Source of the DNA: Bacteroidales bacterium | GTDB taxonomy: Bacteria > Bacteroidota > Bacteroidia > Bacteroidales > UBA932 | Direction of reading: 5' to 3' | Assembly (NCBI GenBank): GCA_017615435.1 | Contig: JAGAAF010000003.1 | Span: forward strand, 38,484 to 102,483 | DNA length: 64,000 nt | In this document: positions 44,169-53,274 of the stretch, one piece after another | Position numbering within the stretch: the first letter of the stretch is position 1 | How the letters are laid out: each line of letters opens with the position of its first letter | The notes under the pieces: model-generated | Seen by the model: the letters and a program-made list of their open reading frames with translations, nothing else | What the model was told of the DNA's origin: nothing | Database searches by the model: none | Position numbers and translations under genes: made by a program

Positions 44169-45683
44169 ATGCGGGGGCGCCTGGCACATATGATTACCCT
44201 GTCACTGCTCCTTGCCGCGGCTTGCGGCGAGGAGCAGCAAGGGGTTTATGTGCCCCAGCCCGCAATCAAGCTGACTGTCGCGGAAGAAGGCCATACGACG
44301 GCTATCATCCTGGTCGAGAGCATATTCTGCGACGATGTATTCGTGATGGCCGGCGCCCCTGATCTTACTCCTTCCGGAGAAGAAATAATAGCGAACGGCG
44401 TCCAGCCGATGGAAGGCAAAGTCGTTCTGACCGGACTGACCCCCGGCACAAGATACTGTGCCTACGGAGTCGGACGCCGCGACGGTACTTTGTCCGGAGT
44501 GGGTAAAGCCAATTTTTCCACAGGCGCTGAATCCGAAAACATCTATCCCTATGAACAGGGACGCAACGGCGCACCCAGGTTTGCGGATGTCACTCTCTGC
44601 ACGGGAGGCGGCAGGCCAAACAGCAACTCCTGGTTCACCGTGCCCGCCTCCTGGGACAAAGCGCGGTTCGCCCCACACGTGAGCTATACTGATCCGTACG
44701 GAACCCACTGGCTGTTCGAAGCATTCCTTTCCATCACGGGCACAGATCCGGACGGAAAGACTTTCTGCATCAACAACAACGGTTCATTGTCGGCAGACAA
44801 GAATTCCTGGCAGAATCTGGCTCAATACTGGGCCGGGCACGGCGGCGCGTTCAGTGCGCTTGACGATGCAATCGCAGACGCTGCGCGCCACGCAGGCCCG
44901 GCCCCCTCGAAGCGCTACGCCGTTATGATGATGCCTGATCCGGTGATGTTCGAGCGCTTCTCGGACAAGAATTCTTCCACCACCTACTGGGGGGAAGTGG
45001 ACGGAAAGCGCCTGGATTTCTCAAACGCCGACGACCAGATAAAGGCTCTCAAGTGGTACATAGACTATGTCAGGGCCGAGTTCGCCGACAGGAATTTCAG
45101 CAACCTCGAGCTGGCTGGTTTCTACATCATTTCCGAGGAACTGGTGGCCACTCCGGGCGGATGGAACTATGAGCAGAAGCGCTGGGATCAGATTCTGCCC
45201 GTAATAGGCAGTTATCTCGATTCCCTTAACGAAGGTCTTTACTGGATACCTTATATGGGGGCCGACGGCACCTCCGTCTGGCGCAATCTCGGCATCACCT
45301 ATGCCTGGCTCCAGCCCAACTACTACTGGGATGCAGGAAAGGACATCGAAGCGTGTGTACGGAGAATCGATGAACTTGGAATGGGCCTGGAACTGGAGTT
45401 CGAATACTCGATGGTGGAAGAGGTGATGAAGACACCCGGAATAATGGGGCCTGACGGCCAGGGACGCTACGTTTTTACCCTGGACGACGTGCCCGTTCTC
45501 CGCGCACGCTTCCGCGAGTATATGGACACATTCAAGGATGCCGGACTTTACGGTCAGCGGCGCATTGCCCTGTATTCGGGTTCGAATGCCCTTTATCAAC
45601 TTGCGAGTTCGAGCGAAAATGACGATATTGCGATGTATCTCGAACTGTGCCGTTTCATCAGCGAAAACCCTTTGAGACAATGA
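44169..45683 (+). CDS. DUF4855-like lipoprotein with fibronectin-like domain
   Basis: A 504-residue lipoprotein (C19 in AAAC). Residues 30-120 look like a fibronectin-III or Ig-like module (VVLTGLTPGTRYCAYGV). Residues about 135-500 match the DUF4855 family, a predicted TIM barrel. It is a clear paralogue of the N-terminal half of the next protein: both have DPVMFE-F-DK-SSTTYWG, LYWxPY, AWxQPNxYWD and IALYSGSNAL. By position, acidic residues in FYIISEE (about 322-323) and LELEFEYS (about 408-412) could be the acid/base and nucleophile of a retaining glycosidase. No activity is established to my knowledge. Confidence 0.72.
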   Translation: MRGRLAHMITLSLLLAAACGEEQQGVYVPQPAIKLTVAEEGHTTAIILVESIFCDDVFVMAGAPDLTPSGEEIIANGVQPMEGKVVLTGLTPGTRYCAYGVGRRDGTLSGVGKANFSTGAESENIYPYEQGRNGAPRFADVTLCTGGGRPNSNSWFTVPASWDKARFAPHVSYTDPYGTHWLFEAFLSITGTDPDGKTFCINNNGSLSADKNSWQNLAQYWAGHGGAFSALDDAIADAARHAGPAPSKRYAVMMMPDPVMFERFSDKNSSTTYWGEVDGKRLDFSNADDQIKALKWYIDYVRAEFADRNFSNLELAGFYIISEELVATPGGWNYEQKRWDQILPVIGSYLDSLNEGLYWIPYMGADGTSVWRNLGITYAWLQPNYYWDAGKDIEACVRRIDELGMGLELEFEYSMVEEVMKTPGIMGPDGQGRYVFTLDDVPVLRARFREYMDTFKDAGLYGQRRIALYSGSNALYQLASSSENDDIAMYLELCRFISENPLRQ

Positions 45684-48600
45684 GAAGAATTCAGGTCATA
45701 CTTTTGTTCGCGCTGCTCTGCGCAGGATGCAATCCCGCAGCAGCCGTTCCACTTCACGACGCTGACCTCGTGGGCTATTGGCACCGCGAGCCCCACGCGT
45801 GGGATACGGAGCGTTTCGCGCCCCACGTAAGCTGGAAATCACCGGACGGGAGCGAGCACTGGCTGTTCGAAGCCTTCATCTTCCTCGAAGGGCAGGACTA
45901 TCTCACAGGCAGGACCTTCGTAATCTCCCCCGCCGGCAAGTCGGCCACTAAGGCGGAATGGCAGCGCCAGCTGGACCTTTGGCTGGGTAAGGACTCCGGA
46001 GTGGGCGCGCTGGACGCCGCCTGCGCCGAAGCAGCCTCCCGAATCGGCAACCCTCCCGCGAAGCGCAAAGTTATAATAGGCCTTCCGGACCCTGTGATGT
46101 TCGAGAATTTCGCTGACAAGAAGTCTTCCACCACCTACTGGGGCGACGGACTGGATTTCGCAAGCACTGAAGACAGGCTCAAGGCACTCGACTGGTACAT
46201 AGGCGAGGTTCGATCCCGTTTCGCCGCCCTTGCGCCCAAATACCTGGAGCTTGACGGATTCTACATCACTTCCGAAGAGATTTACCTCAAATACGATATC
46301 GACGTCAACTGCCGTTACAAGAACTGGGAAGAGATAGTCCCGGCGCTTTCCGAGCGCTGCCATTCAGCAGGCCAGAAACTCTACTGGGTTCCCTACCATA
46401 TGGCTCCCGGCCATAAGTTCTGGAAGCAGATAGGAATAGACCAGGCCTGGATGCAGCCCAACTGGTACTGGGACCTCAAGTCGGGCGAACGACATCCCTT
46501 TGACAAGACCCTTAAGGCTATGCAGGAGTACGGCCTTGGGATGGAGATGGAGTTCGAGTACAGCGCCGTTGCGGATCAGATGAAGCCCGGCGTGAAGGGC
46601 CCCGACGGCGACGGCAGGCTCATCTTCGATGCCGCCGACGTGCCGGCCCTTCAGGGGCGTGTGCGCGAGTATATGCGCAGGTATCGCGAGGCCGGCCTGG
46701 TGGGCAATAGCTCGATAGCGCTCTACAGCGGTTCCAACGCCCTTACCCAGCTGGCAACCTCTCCTCTGGCGCAGGACAGGGCTCTTTACGACGATCTCTG
46801 CCGTTTCGTGCTCGAAAACAGGGGCGAACTCCCCCGCACGAAGATCAATATCGATGAAAACGGCCTTCTGACCGAACTCAGTTTCGACGGCCGCAACTAT
46901 GCCGGAGGCTATCCGCTATGGAGACTGTATTACAATACCCTCGAACAGAAAGAAATCGAAATCTCCGGCTGGAACGAAAAGCCGTCAAGCGTCAAGTCCG
47001 TGGCAGACACGGTCTTTGTCGACTATGCGCGTCTGGGCGGCAAGGCGTTCGGCCTTAACCTGAAGATATGGACTGAAGGCGCCGCAGTGCATTTTGCCGC
47101 TACTGTACGCAACGATGAGCCCCACACGGTAATTCGCGAACTCCAGTACCCGCTGGTCGGCGACCTTCAGATTCCCTCGGACTATAAGCTTCTTACCACA
47201 CACACGGGAGGCCAGATCTTCGACAACCCCGTCCGGAAGATCTCGAACGTGGACGTACGTCCCCTGTATATGACTCCAGCCCAGAAGTTCCGCCAGTACG
47301 ACCTTCAGTACCCCCGCAACGCCGCATCCAACTGCTTCGCCTTCGTGGGAAGCAAGCACGGAATCTATTTCGGAAGTCACGACACGTCGTTGCAGCAAAC
47401 CTGGCACGGCTTGCGGACGTATCCCGACAGGAATACCATCGGCCACACAACCACCGACTTCAAACATCTCGAGGCGGGGTTTTACCGCTATCCGAACGCG
47501 ATGTGCGGGGATGAGTGGAGCACGGACGCAAGCGTGGTTACGCCTTACGAGGGCGACTGGACCGCCACATCGCGAATCTACCGCCACTGGGCTGACGGTT
47601 GGTGGCATCACGCTCCCGTTCCGAAGTGGGTCCAGGATATGACCGGCTGGCAGAGGATAATCTTCAAGCACCAGTACGGCGAGTACCTTCGGACTTATGG
47701 CGACCTTAACGGTCGCATCGCCGCCGCGGGGGCATCGGTCGGCTGCAACGCCGTCCTTGCCTTCGGCTGGTGGGCCGAAGGAATGGACAACGGCTACCCG
47801 AACTACTCCCCCGATGCCTCCCAGGGCGGCGATGCCGCCTGGAAGGCTGCCATCAAGCAGTACCGCGACAATGGCGGCAGGCTGCTCCTTTACTACAACG
47901 GCCGTCTGATTGACGTGGAGAGCGACTTCTACCGTTCCGGCGGCGGATCCCGCGTGGCGAACAAAGACAACACAGGCCGCGAGTTCACCGAGCACTACAA
48001 ATTCACCGGCGAAGGCACGACCCTCGGGTACTACGATTCCCGCACCTTCGCAATCGCGGATATGAGCAAGCGCGAGTGGCGCGACCAGCTCGTGGACTGG
48101 GCCGACAGGGCGATGGCCCTAGGCTCCGATGCCGTCTTCTACGACCAGCTCGGCGTGGCCGAAGAATTCCCCAACTGGGATCTCAGCCGCGAGTTCCCCG
48201 TGCAGGACATCTTCACTGGCCGTTACAAAGCCGAAACCCTTAAAGAAATACGCGACCGCATCAAGGCTCGCGACCCCGAATTCGCCCTCGGCACCGAATG
48301 GCTTTCCGACTGCACCTCTCAGTTCTGCGACTTTGTGCACATAGTCGAATTCACCGCCCTTCCCGAGAGTTTCCCCGAGTGGTTCCGTTACACCTTCCCG
48401 GAGGTGATCTGGAGCGACCGCTGCGTACGCGACGACAACGACGTGCCCCGCAGGGTGAACAACACCCTGCTCAAGGGTCTTCGCAACGACATAGAAGTAT
48501 TCCGCTGCCGCGGACTCATCGACGAAACTCCGGTCTATCAGGCCCATCTGGCGAAGATCAACGCCATCAGGCACGACTTCCCCGAGCTGCTGCTCGAGGG

Positions 48601-48841
48601 CAGGTACACCGCTATGGACGGTTTCACCTGCTCGAACGCCGCCCTCACCGCCCGAAGCTACACCGCCGGCGGCCGTATGGCCATAGTCATAACGAACACG
48701 GGCGCGAAGAGGCAGAAAGGCCGCATCACCGTCCCCGGTTACAAACTCACGGACAGCCGCAGCATAGGCGGCAAGGTCAACGGCAATTCCGTCACCCTCG
48801 CCCAGAATGAACTGGCCGTCCTCATCTTCGAAAAGCAATGA
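45680..48841 (+). CDS. DUF4855-DUF6259-like fusion lipoprotein, candidate glycosidase
   Basis: A 1053-residue lipoprotein (C17 in LCAGC). I start at the ATG in the ATGA overlap with the previous gene. Residues about 25-385 repeat the DUF4855-like barrel of the upstream protein, keeping FYITSEE (about 197-199) and MEMEFEYS (about 289-293). A beta-sandwich (about 395-610) leads into a second barrel-like region (about 640-960) resembling DUF6259, with WWAEGMDNGYPNY, SDAVFYDQLG (Asp near 821) and LGTEWLSD (Glu near 871) as catalytic candidates. A small C-terminal beta domain follows. It is a two-catalytic-domain candidate enzyme, coupled to GH20 by an ATGA overlap. Confidence 0.75.
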   Translation: MRRIQVILLFALLCAGCNPAAAVPLHDADLVGYWHREPHAWDTERFAPHVSWKSPDGSEHWLFEAFIFLEGQDYLTGRTFVISPAGKSATKAEWQRQLDLWLGKDSGVGALDAACAEAASRIGNPPAKRKVIIGLPDPVMFENFADKKSSTTYWGDGLDFASTEDRLKALDWYIGEVRSRFAALAPKYLELDGFYITSEEIYLKYDIDVNCRYKNWEEIVPALSERCHSAGQKLYWVPYHMAPGHKFWKQIGIDQAWMQPNWYWDLKSGERHPFDKTLKAMQEYGLGMEMEFEYSAVADQMKPGVKGPDGDGRLIFDAADVPALQGRVREYMRRYREAGLVGNSSIALYSGSNALTQLATSPLAQDRALYDDLCRFVLENRGELPRTKINIDENGLLTELSFDGRNYAGGYPLWRLYYNTLEQKEIEISGWNEKPSSVKSVADTVFVDYARLGGKAFGLNLKIWTEGAAVHFAATVRNDEPHTVIRELQYPLVGDLQIPSDYKLLTTHTGGQIFDNPVRKISNVDVRPLYMTPAQKFRQYDLQYPRNAASNCFAFVGSKHGIYFGSHDTSLQQTWHGLRTYPDRNTIGHTTTDFKHLEAGFYRYPNAMCGDEWSTDASVVTPYEGDWTATSRIYRHWADGWWHHAPVPKWVQDMTGWQRIIFKHQYGEYLRTYGDLNGRIAAAGASVGCNAVLAFGWWAEGMDNGYPNYSPDASQGGDAAWKAAIKQYRDNGGRLLLYYNGRLIDVESDFYRSGGGSRVANKDNTGREFTEHYKFTGEGTTLGYYDSRTFAIADMSKREWRDQLVDWADRAMALGSDAVFYDQLGVAEEFPNWDLSREFPVQDIFTGRYKAETLKEIRDRIKARDPEFALGTEWLSDCTSQFCDFVHIVEFTALPESFPEWFRYTFPEVIWSDRCVRDDNDVPRRVNNTLLKGLRNDIEVFRCRGLIDETPVYQAHLAKINAIRHDFPELLLEGRYTAMDGFTCSNAALTARSYTAGGRMAIVITNTGAKRQKGRITVPGYKLTDSRSIGGKVNGNSVTLAQNELAVLIFEKQ

Positions 48842-50370
48842 GATTCATACTGACCATACTGCTGCCCCTGATGCTGGGCCTCATCCCCGCTCCGGTTGAT
48901 TTCCAGCCGGCGAAGGGAACGTCGAATGTGGACCGCATCGTGGTCCGCAGACCCTCGCGTGCGCTCAAGAAAGCGACCGCGCAATTGCCCGACTTCTCCC
49001 GCAATGAAGCGTATCGTCTCCGTATCGGCCGCAGAAAGGCCGTTATAGAGGCTTATACCCCAGAGGGTGAGTTCCGGGCCCGCAAAAGTCTCGAACAGCT
49101 CCAGGCGCTCGGAAACGTGCCCTGCGGAGTGATCCTCGATTACCCGCGCTTCCGTCATCGCGGCCTGATGATAGACGAATCGCGCAGCTTCAAGGGAGTG
49201 GACTTCCTCAAGAAGCAGATGGATGCGATGGCGCTGCTGAAATTCAACGTGCTTCACCTTCATCTCGACGATGCCGCCGGATGGCGTATCGAATCTGAGT
49301 CCTACCCTCTTCTGACCGAGAAGACCGCCTGGCGCATCGGGCGTCTTTACATCGAATGGGAGGCCGCAAAGTACCGCTTCGTCAGCAAAGACGACCCCGA
49401 TGCCTACGGCGGCTTCTACACCAAGCAGGACCTTCGTGACCTCGTCGCCTACGCGGCTGAGCGCCATATCACCATCATCCCGGAGATCGAAATGCCCGGG
49501 CACAGTATGGAGGTGACGATGGCCTACCCCGAAGTGGCGTGCCAGCTCGAAGACGGCTCCCGTTTCAAGGGCGGCTGGGATCTCTGTCCCGGCTCCGAAG
49601 CAACCTACCGGCTGCTCGAGGCCGTGCTGACCGAGGTAATGGACATATTCCCCGGCGAGTACATCCACATCGGTGGCGATGAAGCCTCTATGGCCGTGTG
49701 GCCCAGATGCGTCAACTGCCGTGCGCTGATGGAGCGGGAAGGTTACACCGAGGTCGGTCAGCTCCAGGGCTACCTCGTGCGCCGCATCGACGAGTTCGTG
49801 CGCAGCCACGGCCGCCACATTATCGGTTGGGACGAGATACTCGAGACTGGAGTGCCGGAAGAAGCGGTAGTCCAGAGCTGGAGGGGCATCAGCGGGGGCC
49901 AGAAAGCCACTGCTGCCGGCCACAAGGTGGTGATGTCGCCCAACAGCCACGTCTATTTCGACTATTACCAGGACCTCATACGCAAGGAGCCCAGGGCGGT
50001 CGGCGAACTCACTTCGCTGCGCCACGTCTACTCCTATGAGCCGGTAGCGCCGGGAATGGACGAGTCGCTGGTGCTGGGACTTCAGGCCAACCTGTGGTGC
50101 GAGTGGATCCCCACCTGCGAGCACGCCGAGTATATGTTGTGGCCGAGGGCGTTCGCAATCGCGGAAACGGGATGGAGCCCAGCAGGCAGCAAGGATCCCG
50201 CCGGCTTCAGGGAGAGGGCGCTCGCAATGCAGGACGTGCTCCGGGCGATGGGCTACAACACCTTCGACCTCCGCACTGAAACCAACCTCGCACGTAGCGG
50301 CTACCGCACCTTCGAAGCATACAAGGCCGCAGGGCTTGAAGACCCCGCGGGAATACCCACAGAACAATAA
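48838..50370 (+). CDS. GH20 beta-N-acetylhexosaminidase
   Basis: Exo-acting enzyme of 510 residues that removes terminal beta-GlcNAc or GalNAc by substrate-assisted catalysis. It has a signal peptide (MRFILTILLPLMLGLIPAP) without a lipobox, so it is periplasmic. The GH20b domain (30-100) is followed by the barrel with HLHLDDAAGWRIE, IIPEIEMPGHS and the catalytic pair D281-E282 in HIGGDEAS. The Trp-rich end of the active site (VQSWRG, LGLQANLWCEW) is present. It starts inside the stop of the fusion protein gene and ends 10 nt before the regulator gene. Confidence 0.93.
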   Translation: MRFILTILLPLMLGLIPAPVDFQPAKGTSNVDRIVVRRPSRALKKATAQLPDFSRNEAYRLRIGRRKAVIEAYTPEGEFRARKSLEQLQALGNVPCGVILDYPRFRHRGLMIDESRSFKGVDFLKKQMDAMALLKFNVLHLHLDDAAGWRIESESYPLLTEKTAWRIGRLYIEWEAAKYRFVSKDDPDAYGGFYTKQDLRDLVAYAAERHITIIPEIEMPGHSMEVTMAYPEVACQLEDGSRFKGGWDLCPGSEATYRLLEAVLTEVMDIFPGEYIHIGGDEASMAVWPRCVNCRALMEREGYTEVGQLQGYLVRRIDEFVRSHGRHIIGWDEILETGVPEEAVVQSWRGISGGQKATAAGHKVVMSPNSHVYFDYYQDLIRKEPRAVGELTSLRHVYSYEPVAPGMDESLVLGLQANLWCEWIPTCEHAEYMLWPRAFAIAETGWSPAGSKDPAGFRERALAMQDVLRAMGYNTFDLRTETNLARSGYRTFEAYKAAGLEDPAGIPTEQ

Positions 50371-50380
50371 AAAACAATAT

Positions 50381-51412
50381 ATGGACTTTAAAATCAACAA
50401 CCGGGCAAAGCACTCTATCTACAAACAGATAGTCGAGCAGGTCGAAAGGGGCGTCAGGGACGGATCACTCACTCCCGGAGAGCAGCTGCCCTCGATGAAC
50501 GTGCTTGCCGACCGTCACCGCATCTCCAGGGAGACGGTGAAGAAGGCCTACGGAATCCTTGTGGACCGGGGCTTTGTGGAACCCCGACACGGCAAGGGCT
50601 TCTATGTGAAAGACATCACCCGCAGCGGAGCCAGATCCAGGATTCTGGTCGTCTTCGACAAGTTCTCCGTGTACAAGCAGATAGCCTTCGATTCGTTCGC
50701 CGAGACCCTTCCTCCGGGAACGGAAATCAACATCCTGAGCCACGACCAGAATCCCGACCTTCTGGAATACTTCCTCGACACCTATCTGGACAATTACGAT
50801 TACTACGTGATAGCTCCGCACTTCCCCGGCGACGACGAGGAAACGCAGAAACGTGTCGTCAAGCTTCTGGAGAGGGTCCCCGTGCGCAAGCTCATCCTGA
50901 TAGACAATCTCCAGACCGGAATGAAAGGGCACTTCGGCTCGGTGTACCAGGATTTCGACAACGACATCCACGACTGCCTGGCCAGGAACATCAGTCCGTC
51001 CACCCGCCTGGGCCACCTGAGAGTCGTTACCCTGGCGTCGTCGATGTACGGCCCCCGCATCACGAAAAGCGTCGAACGTTTCGCCGCCGAGCGCGGAATC
51101 GAAGTTGAATGTATGTACGGCATACCCGAGACGGTCGACAAGGGCGACACTTTCCTGCTGCTTAACTCAAGCCTGGACGCCGGACTTGTCGAACTGTCCC
51201 GCAAGATCCGTGAAAACGGCTTCGAGGTAGGGAAAGACGTCAAGATCATCTCCTACAACGAGTACCCTATGAACGAACTCATCCTGGGCGGACTGACCAC
51301 CGTGTCGACCGACTTCCCGGAAATGGGACGCCTGGCCGCCGAGATGATAATTAATCACAACCTCGTAAAAACGCGAAACCCCTTCCATATGACAAGGCGC
51401 AAATCCTTCTAG
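50381..51412 (+). CDS. GntR-type regulator with LacI-like sugar-binding domain
   Basis: A 343-residue transcription factor. Residues 1-75 form a GntR winged helix (SIYKQIVEQVERGV, LPSMNVLADRHRISRETVKKAYGIL split at RHRIS). The rest is a periplasmic-binding-protein-like effector domain, as in AraR and the Bacteroides fucose regulator. I use the ATG at 50381; the longer frame begins inside the GH20 gene. It is the last gene of the PUL and probably senses the released sugar or its phosphate, acting at the divergent promoters near 31.6 kb. The effector is unknown. Confidence 0.85.
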   Translation: MDFKINNRAKHSIYKQIVEQVERGVRDGSLTPGEQLPSMNVLADRHRISRETVKKAYGILVDRGFVEPRHGKGFYVKDITRSGARSRILVVFDKFSVYKQIAFDSFAETLPPGTEINILSHDQNPDLLEYFLDTYLDNYDYYVIAPHFPGDDEETQKRVVKLLERVPVRKLILIDNLQTGMKGHFGSVYQDFDNDIHDCLARNISPSTRLGHLRVVTLASSMYGPRITKSVERFAAERGIEVECMYGIPETVDKGDTFLLLNSSLDAGLVELSRKIRENGFEVGKDVKIISYNEYPMNELILGGLTTVSTDFPEMGRLAAEMIINHNLVKTRNPFHMTRRKSF

Positions 51413-51436
51413 AAACGTTTCGGGGAGAAATTGCAT

Positions 51437-51466
51437 CTTGTATATGAAAATTAATAACTAACTTTA
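51437..51466 (+). promoter_or_regulatory. Promoter of the lipoprotein-DUF5723 pair
   Basis: CTTG (51437-51440), 18 nt, TAACTTTA (51459-51466), which is one base off TAnnTTTG. The gene starts 45 nt downstream at 51511. Confidence 0.5.
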
Positions 51467-51510
51467 CGCAGATTAGGGAAATAATTGTAACAACATAATT
51501 TATTAACCGG

Positions 51511-53262
51511 ATGAAAAAATTCTTGAAAATCACAGGGGCTGCCCTTGCGCTCGCCCTGGCGTTTTCCAGTTGTAATGTCGAGCCGGCGTACACTCTGGAG
51601 AACCTCAAGAACATCGACAAAGACATCACGCTGTTCCAGAACGGTTTTCAGCTCAGGCTGGCCGACAGTTCGATGTTCCGTGTCGATTCCCTTATGAAAT
51701 CCGTCGGATTGGATTCCTCCGAGTTCATCAAGCAGGCTGCGGACGGGAGTTACTACATCTCTTATTCGCAGGAAATCGATCTCGCAGACCAGATTTCAGG
51801 AATAGGACTCGCTGATGCAGTCAAGATCACGGCGGTGAATTTCTCGGAGAACATCAATTATGGCGTCACACTGCCTATATTTGATGATATGACTCCTGAG
51901 CAGAAGGCGCTCCTCCCTGCCGGAGATTACACTCTCCCCGGCGGTGCGGCTTATGACATCGACGAGCAGATAGACTTCGACCTGATGAGCGCAGACGCTC
52001 TGCCCGAAATGCTGGTGGGAGTAGGCGAGGTCACTCTGAAGGATGTCTATGCGACGGTGGAACTGCTTTTCACGGACCTTCCCGGAAAGGCTGGGACTAC
52101 CTACACGCTGAATGCTACTGCCACCCTCCCCGATTTCTTCTCACCCAAGGTGATTGAACTCAACGGAGAAATCCAGAAAAACGTGCCGTTCAGCAGGAGC
52201 GTCAAGATCGACAAATTCGATCTTTCCGCCTACGATTTCGCCCAGATGCGTCAGAACGGTACTAACCTCTCCGCCACTGCGACGGTCCAGGGCTCGGCAT
52301 CTTCGGACAATGTCGTCATCGAGCTTCCCACAGTCCCTACAGGTGTGAGCGGAACAGTGTCCGTGTCCATCAAAGACGCCCAGGACAAGGTCGGAATCCA
52401 GAGCATCCAGGCCAAGATCGATTACGCGTTGAACGAAACCTTCACGTCTCCTTTCTTCGCGCTTCCCGATGCTTTCGCAGATGCCACGATAGTTCTTCCC
52501 GACGCATCGGTTGACGTCACAGTCAGGACCAATATGAACCTGAACCTTTCCGGTTCTGCGGATCTCAAGGCCCACGACGCGACTGAGTCGGTTGCCACAA
52601 TCAATTTCACAGTTCCGAACAGCCTTGACCCGGCAGTCTACGAAGAGAGCGTTTCACACAATGACGTTCCTCTCAACGCCCTTTTTGCCGCGGAGTCCGA
52701 TTCCATCGACGTCGTGACCGGCATCACCACTGACCCCACCAAGTACTGCCTGATCACTCCCGACGCGCAGTACGGTATGGATATGGAGCTTGAACTCAAT
52801 GTTCCTTTCGCATTTGGCTCAGGGACCCTGATCAACTTCGCCGATACCCTGGAGGTCGGTGCAGACGCCGGAAAAAAGGTCGGACATATCCTCAGGACCT
52901 CTTCCATAGGCCTCAGGGCTAATGTCGAGAACACCATCCCGATTTCGGCAAATCTCACCATCGGTTTCCTTTCGTTCAACGAAGAGACCGGATCATACAC
53001 CGCAATTCCTCTCGAGCATCCGGTGAGCGTAGCACTTTCCGACGGCGGAGTCCTGGACATCCCTATCGGGGCTGAAAAGGATAACGAAGCTATCGAGACT
53101 ATGACCCATATGGTGCTCGGAATCGAAGTCAGCGCGAACGGTCAGGTCCTGAAGGGAGACAACCACCTCCTCTTTACAGACATCTACCTTCTGCTGCCTC
53201 AGGGAATCCACATCGACGGAGATATGCTGTTCCCTGCCGAAGAAGACAACGATAACGAATAA
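51511..53262 (+). CDS. Large beta-rich lipoprotein of unknown function
   Basis: A 583-residue lipoprotein (C21 in FSSC). It is almost entirely predicted beta structure with repeated segments built on the same plan, for example FTSPFFALPDAF and ATIVLPDASVDV, or FSPKVIELNGEIQK. Acidic residues are frequent and the C-terminus is very acidic (PAEEDNDNE). I do not recognise a named domain. It is 12 nt upstream of a DUF5723 outer-membrane protein and shares a promoter and terminator with it, so the two probably form a lipoprotein-barrel complex. Confidence 0.65.
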   Translation: MKKFLKITGAALALALAFSSCNVEPAYTLENLKNIDKDITLFQNGFQLRLADSSMFRVDSLMKSVGLDSSEFIKQAADGSYYISYSQEIDLADQISGIGLADAVKITAVNFSENINYGVTLPIFDDMTPEQKALLPAGDYTLPGGAAYDIDEQIDFDLMSADALPEMLVGVGEVTLKDVYATVELLFTDLPGKAGTTYTLNATATLPDFFSPKVIELNGEIQKNVPFSRSVKIDKFDLSAYDFAQMRQNGTNLSATATVQGSASSDNVVIELPTVPTGVSGTVSVSIKDAQDKVGIQSIQAKIDYALNETFTSPFFALPDAFADATIVLPDASVDVTVRTNMNLNLSGSADLKAHDATESVATINFTVPNSLDPAVYEESVSHNDVPLNALFAAESDSIDVVTGITTDPTKYCLITPDAQYGMDMELELNVPFAFGSGTLINFADTLEVGADAGKKVGHILRTSSIGLRANVENTIPISANLTIGFLSFNEETGSYTAIPLEHPVSVALSDGGVLDIPIGAEKDNEAIETMTHMVLGIEVSANGQVLKGDNHLLFTDIYLLLPQGIHIDGDMLFPAEEDNDNE

Positions 53263-53274
53263 ACTTACACGGAT

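Noticed and set aside
37078..44189. Open frames of 460, 559 and 550 codons antisense to susC, susD and the DUF1735-like gene
   Set aside because: All lie opposite clear secreted proteins with signal sequences and show no domain pattern of their own.
48739..50400. A 553-codon open frame antisense to the GH20 gene
   Set aside because: GH20 has a signal peptide, full catalytic motifs and translational coupling; the antisense frame has none.
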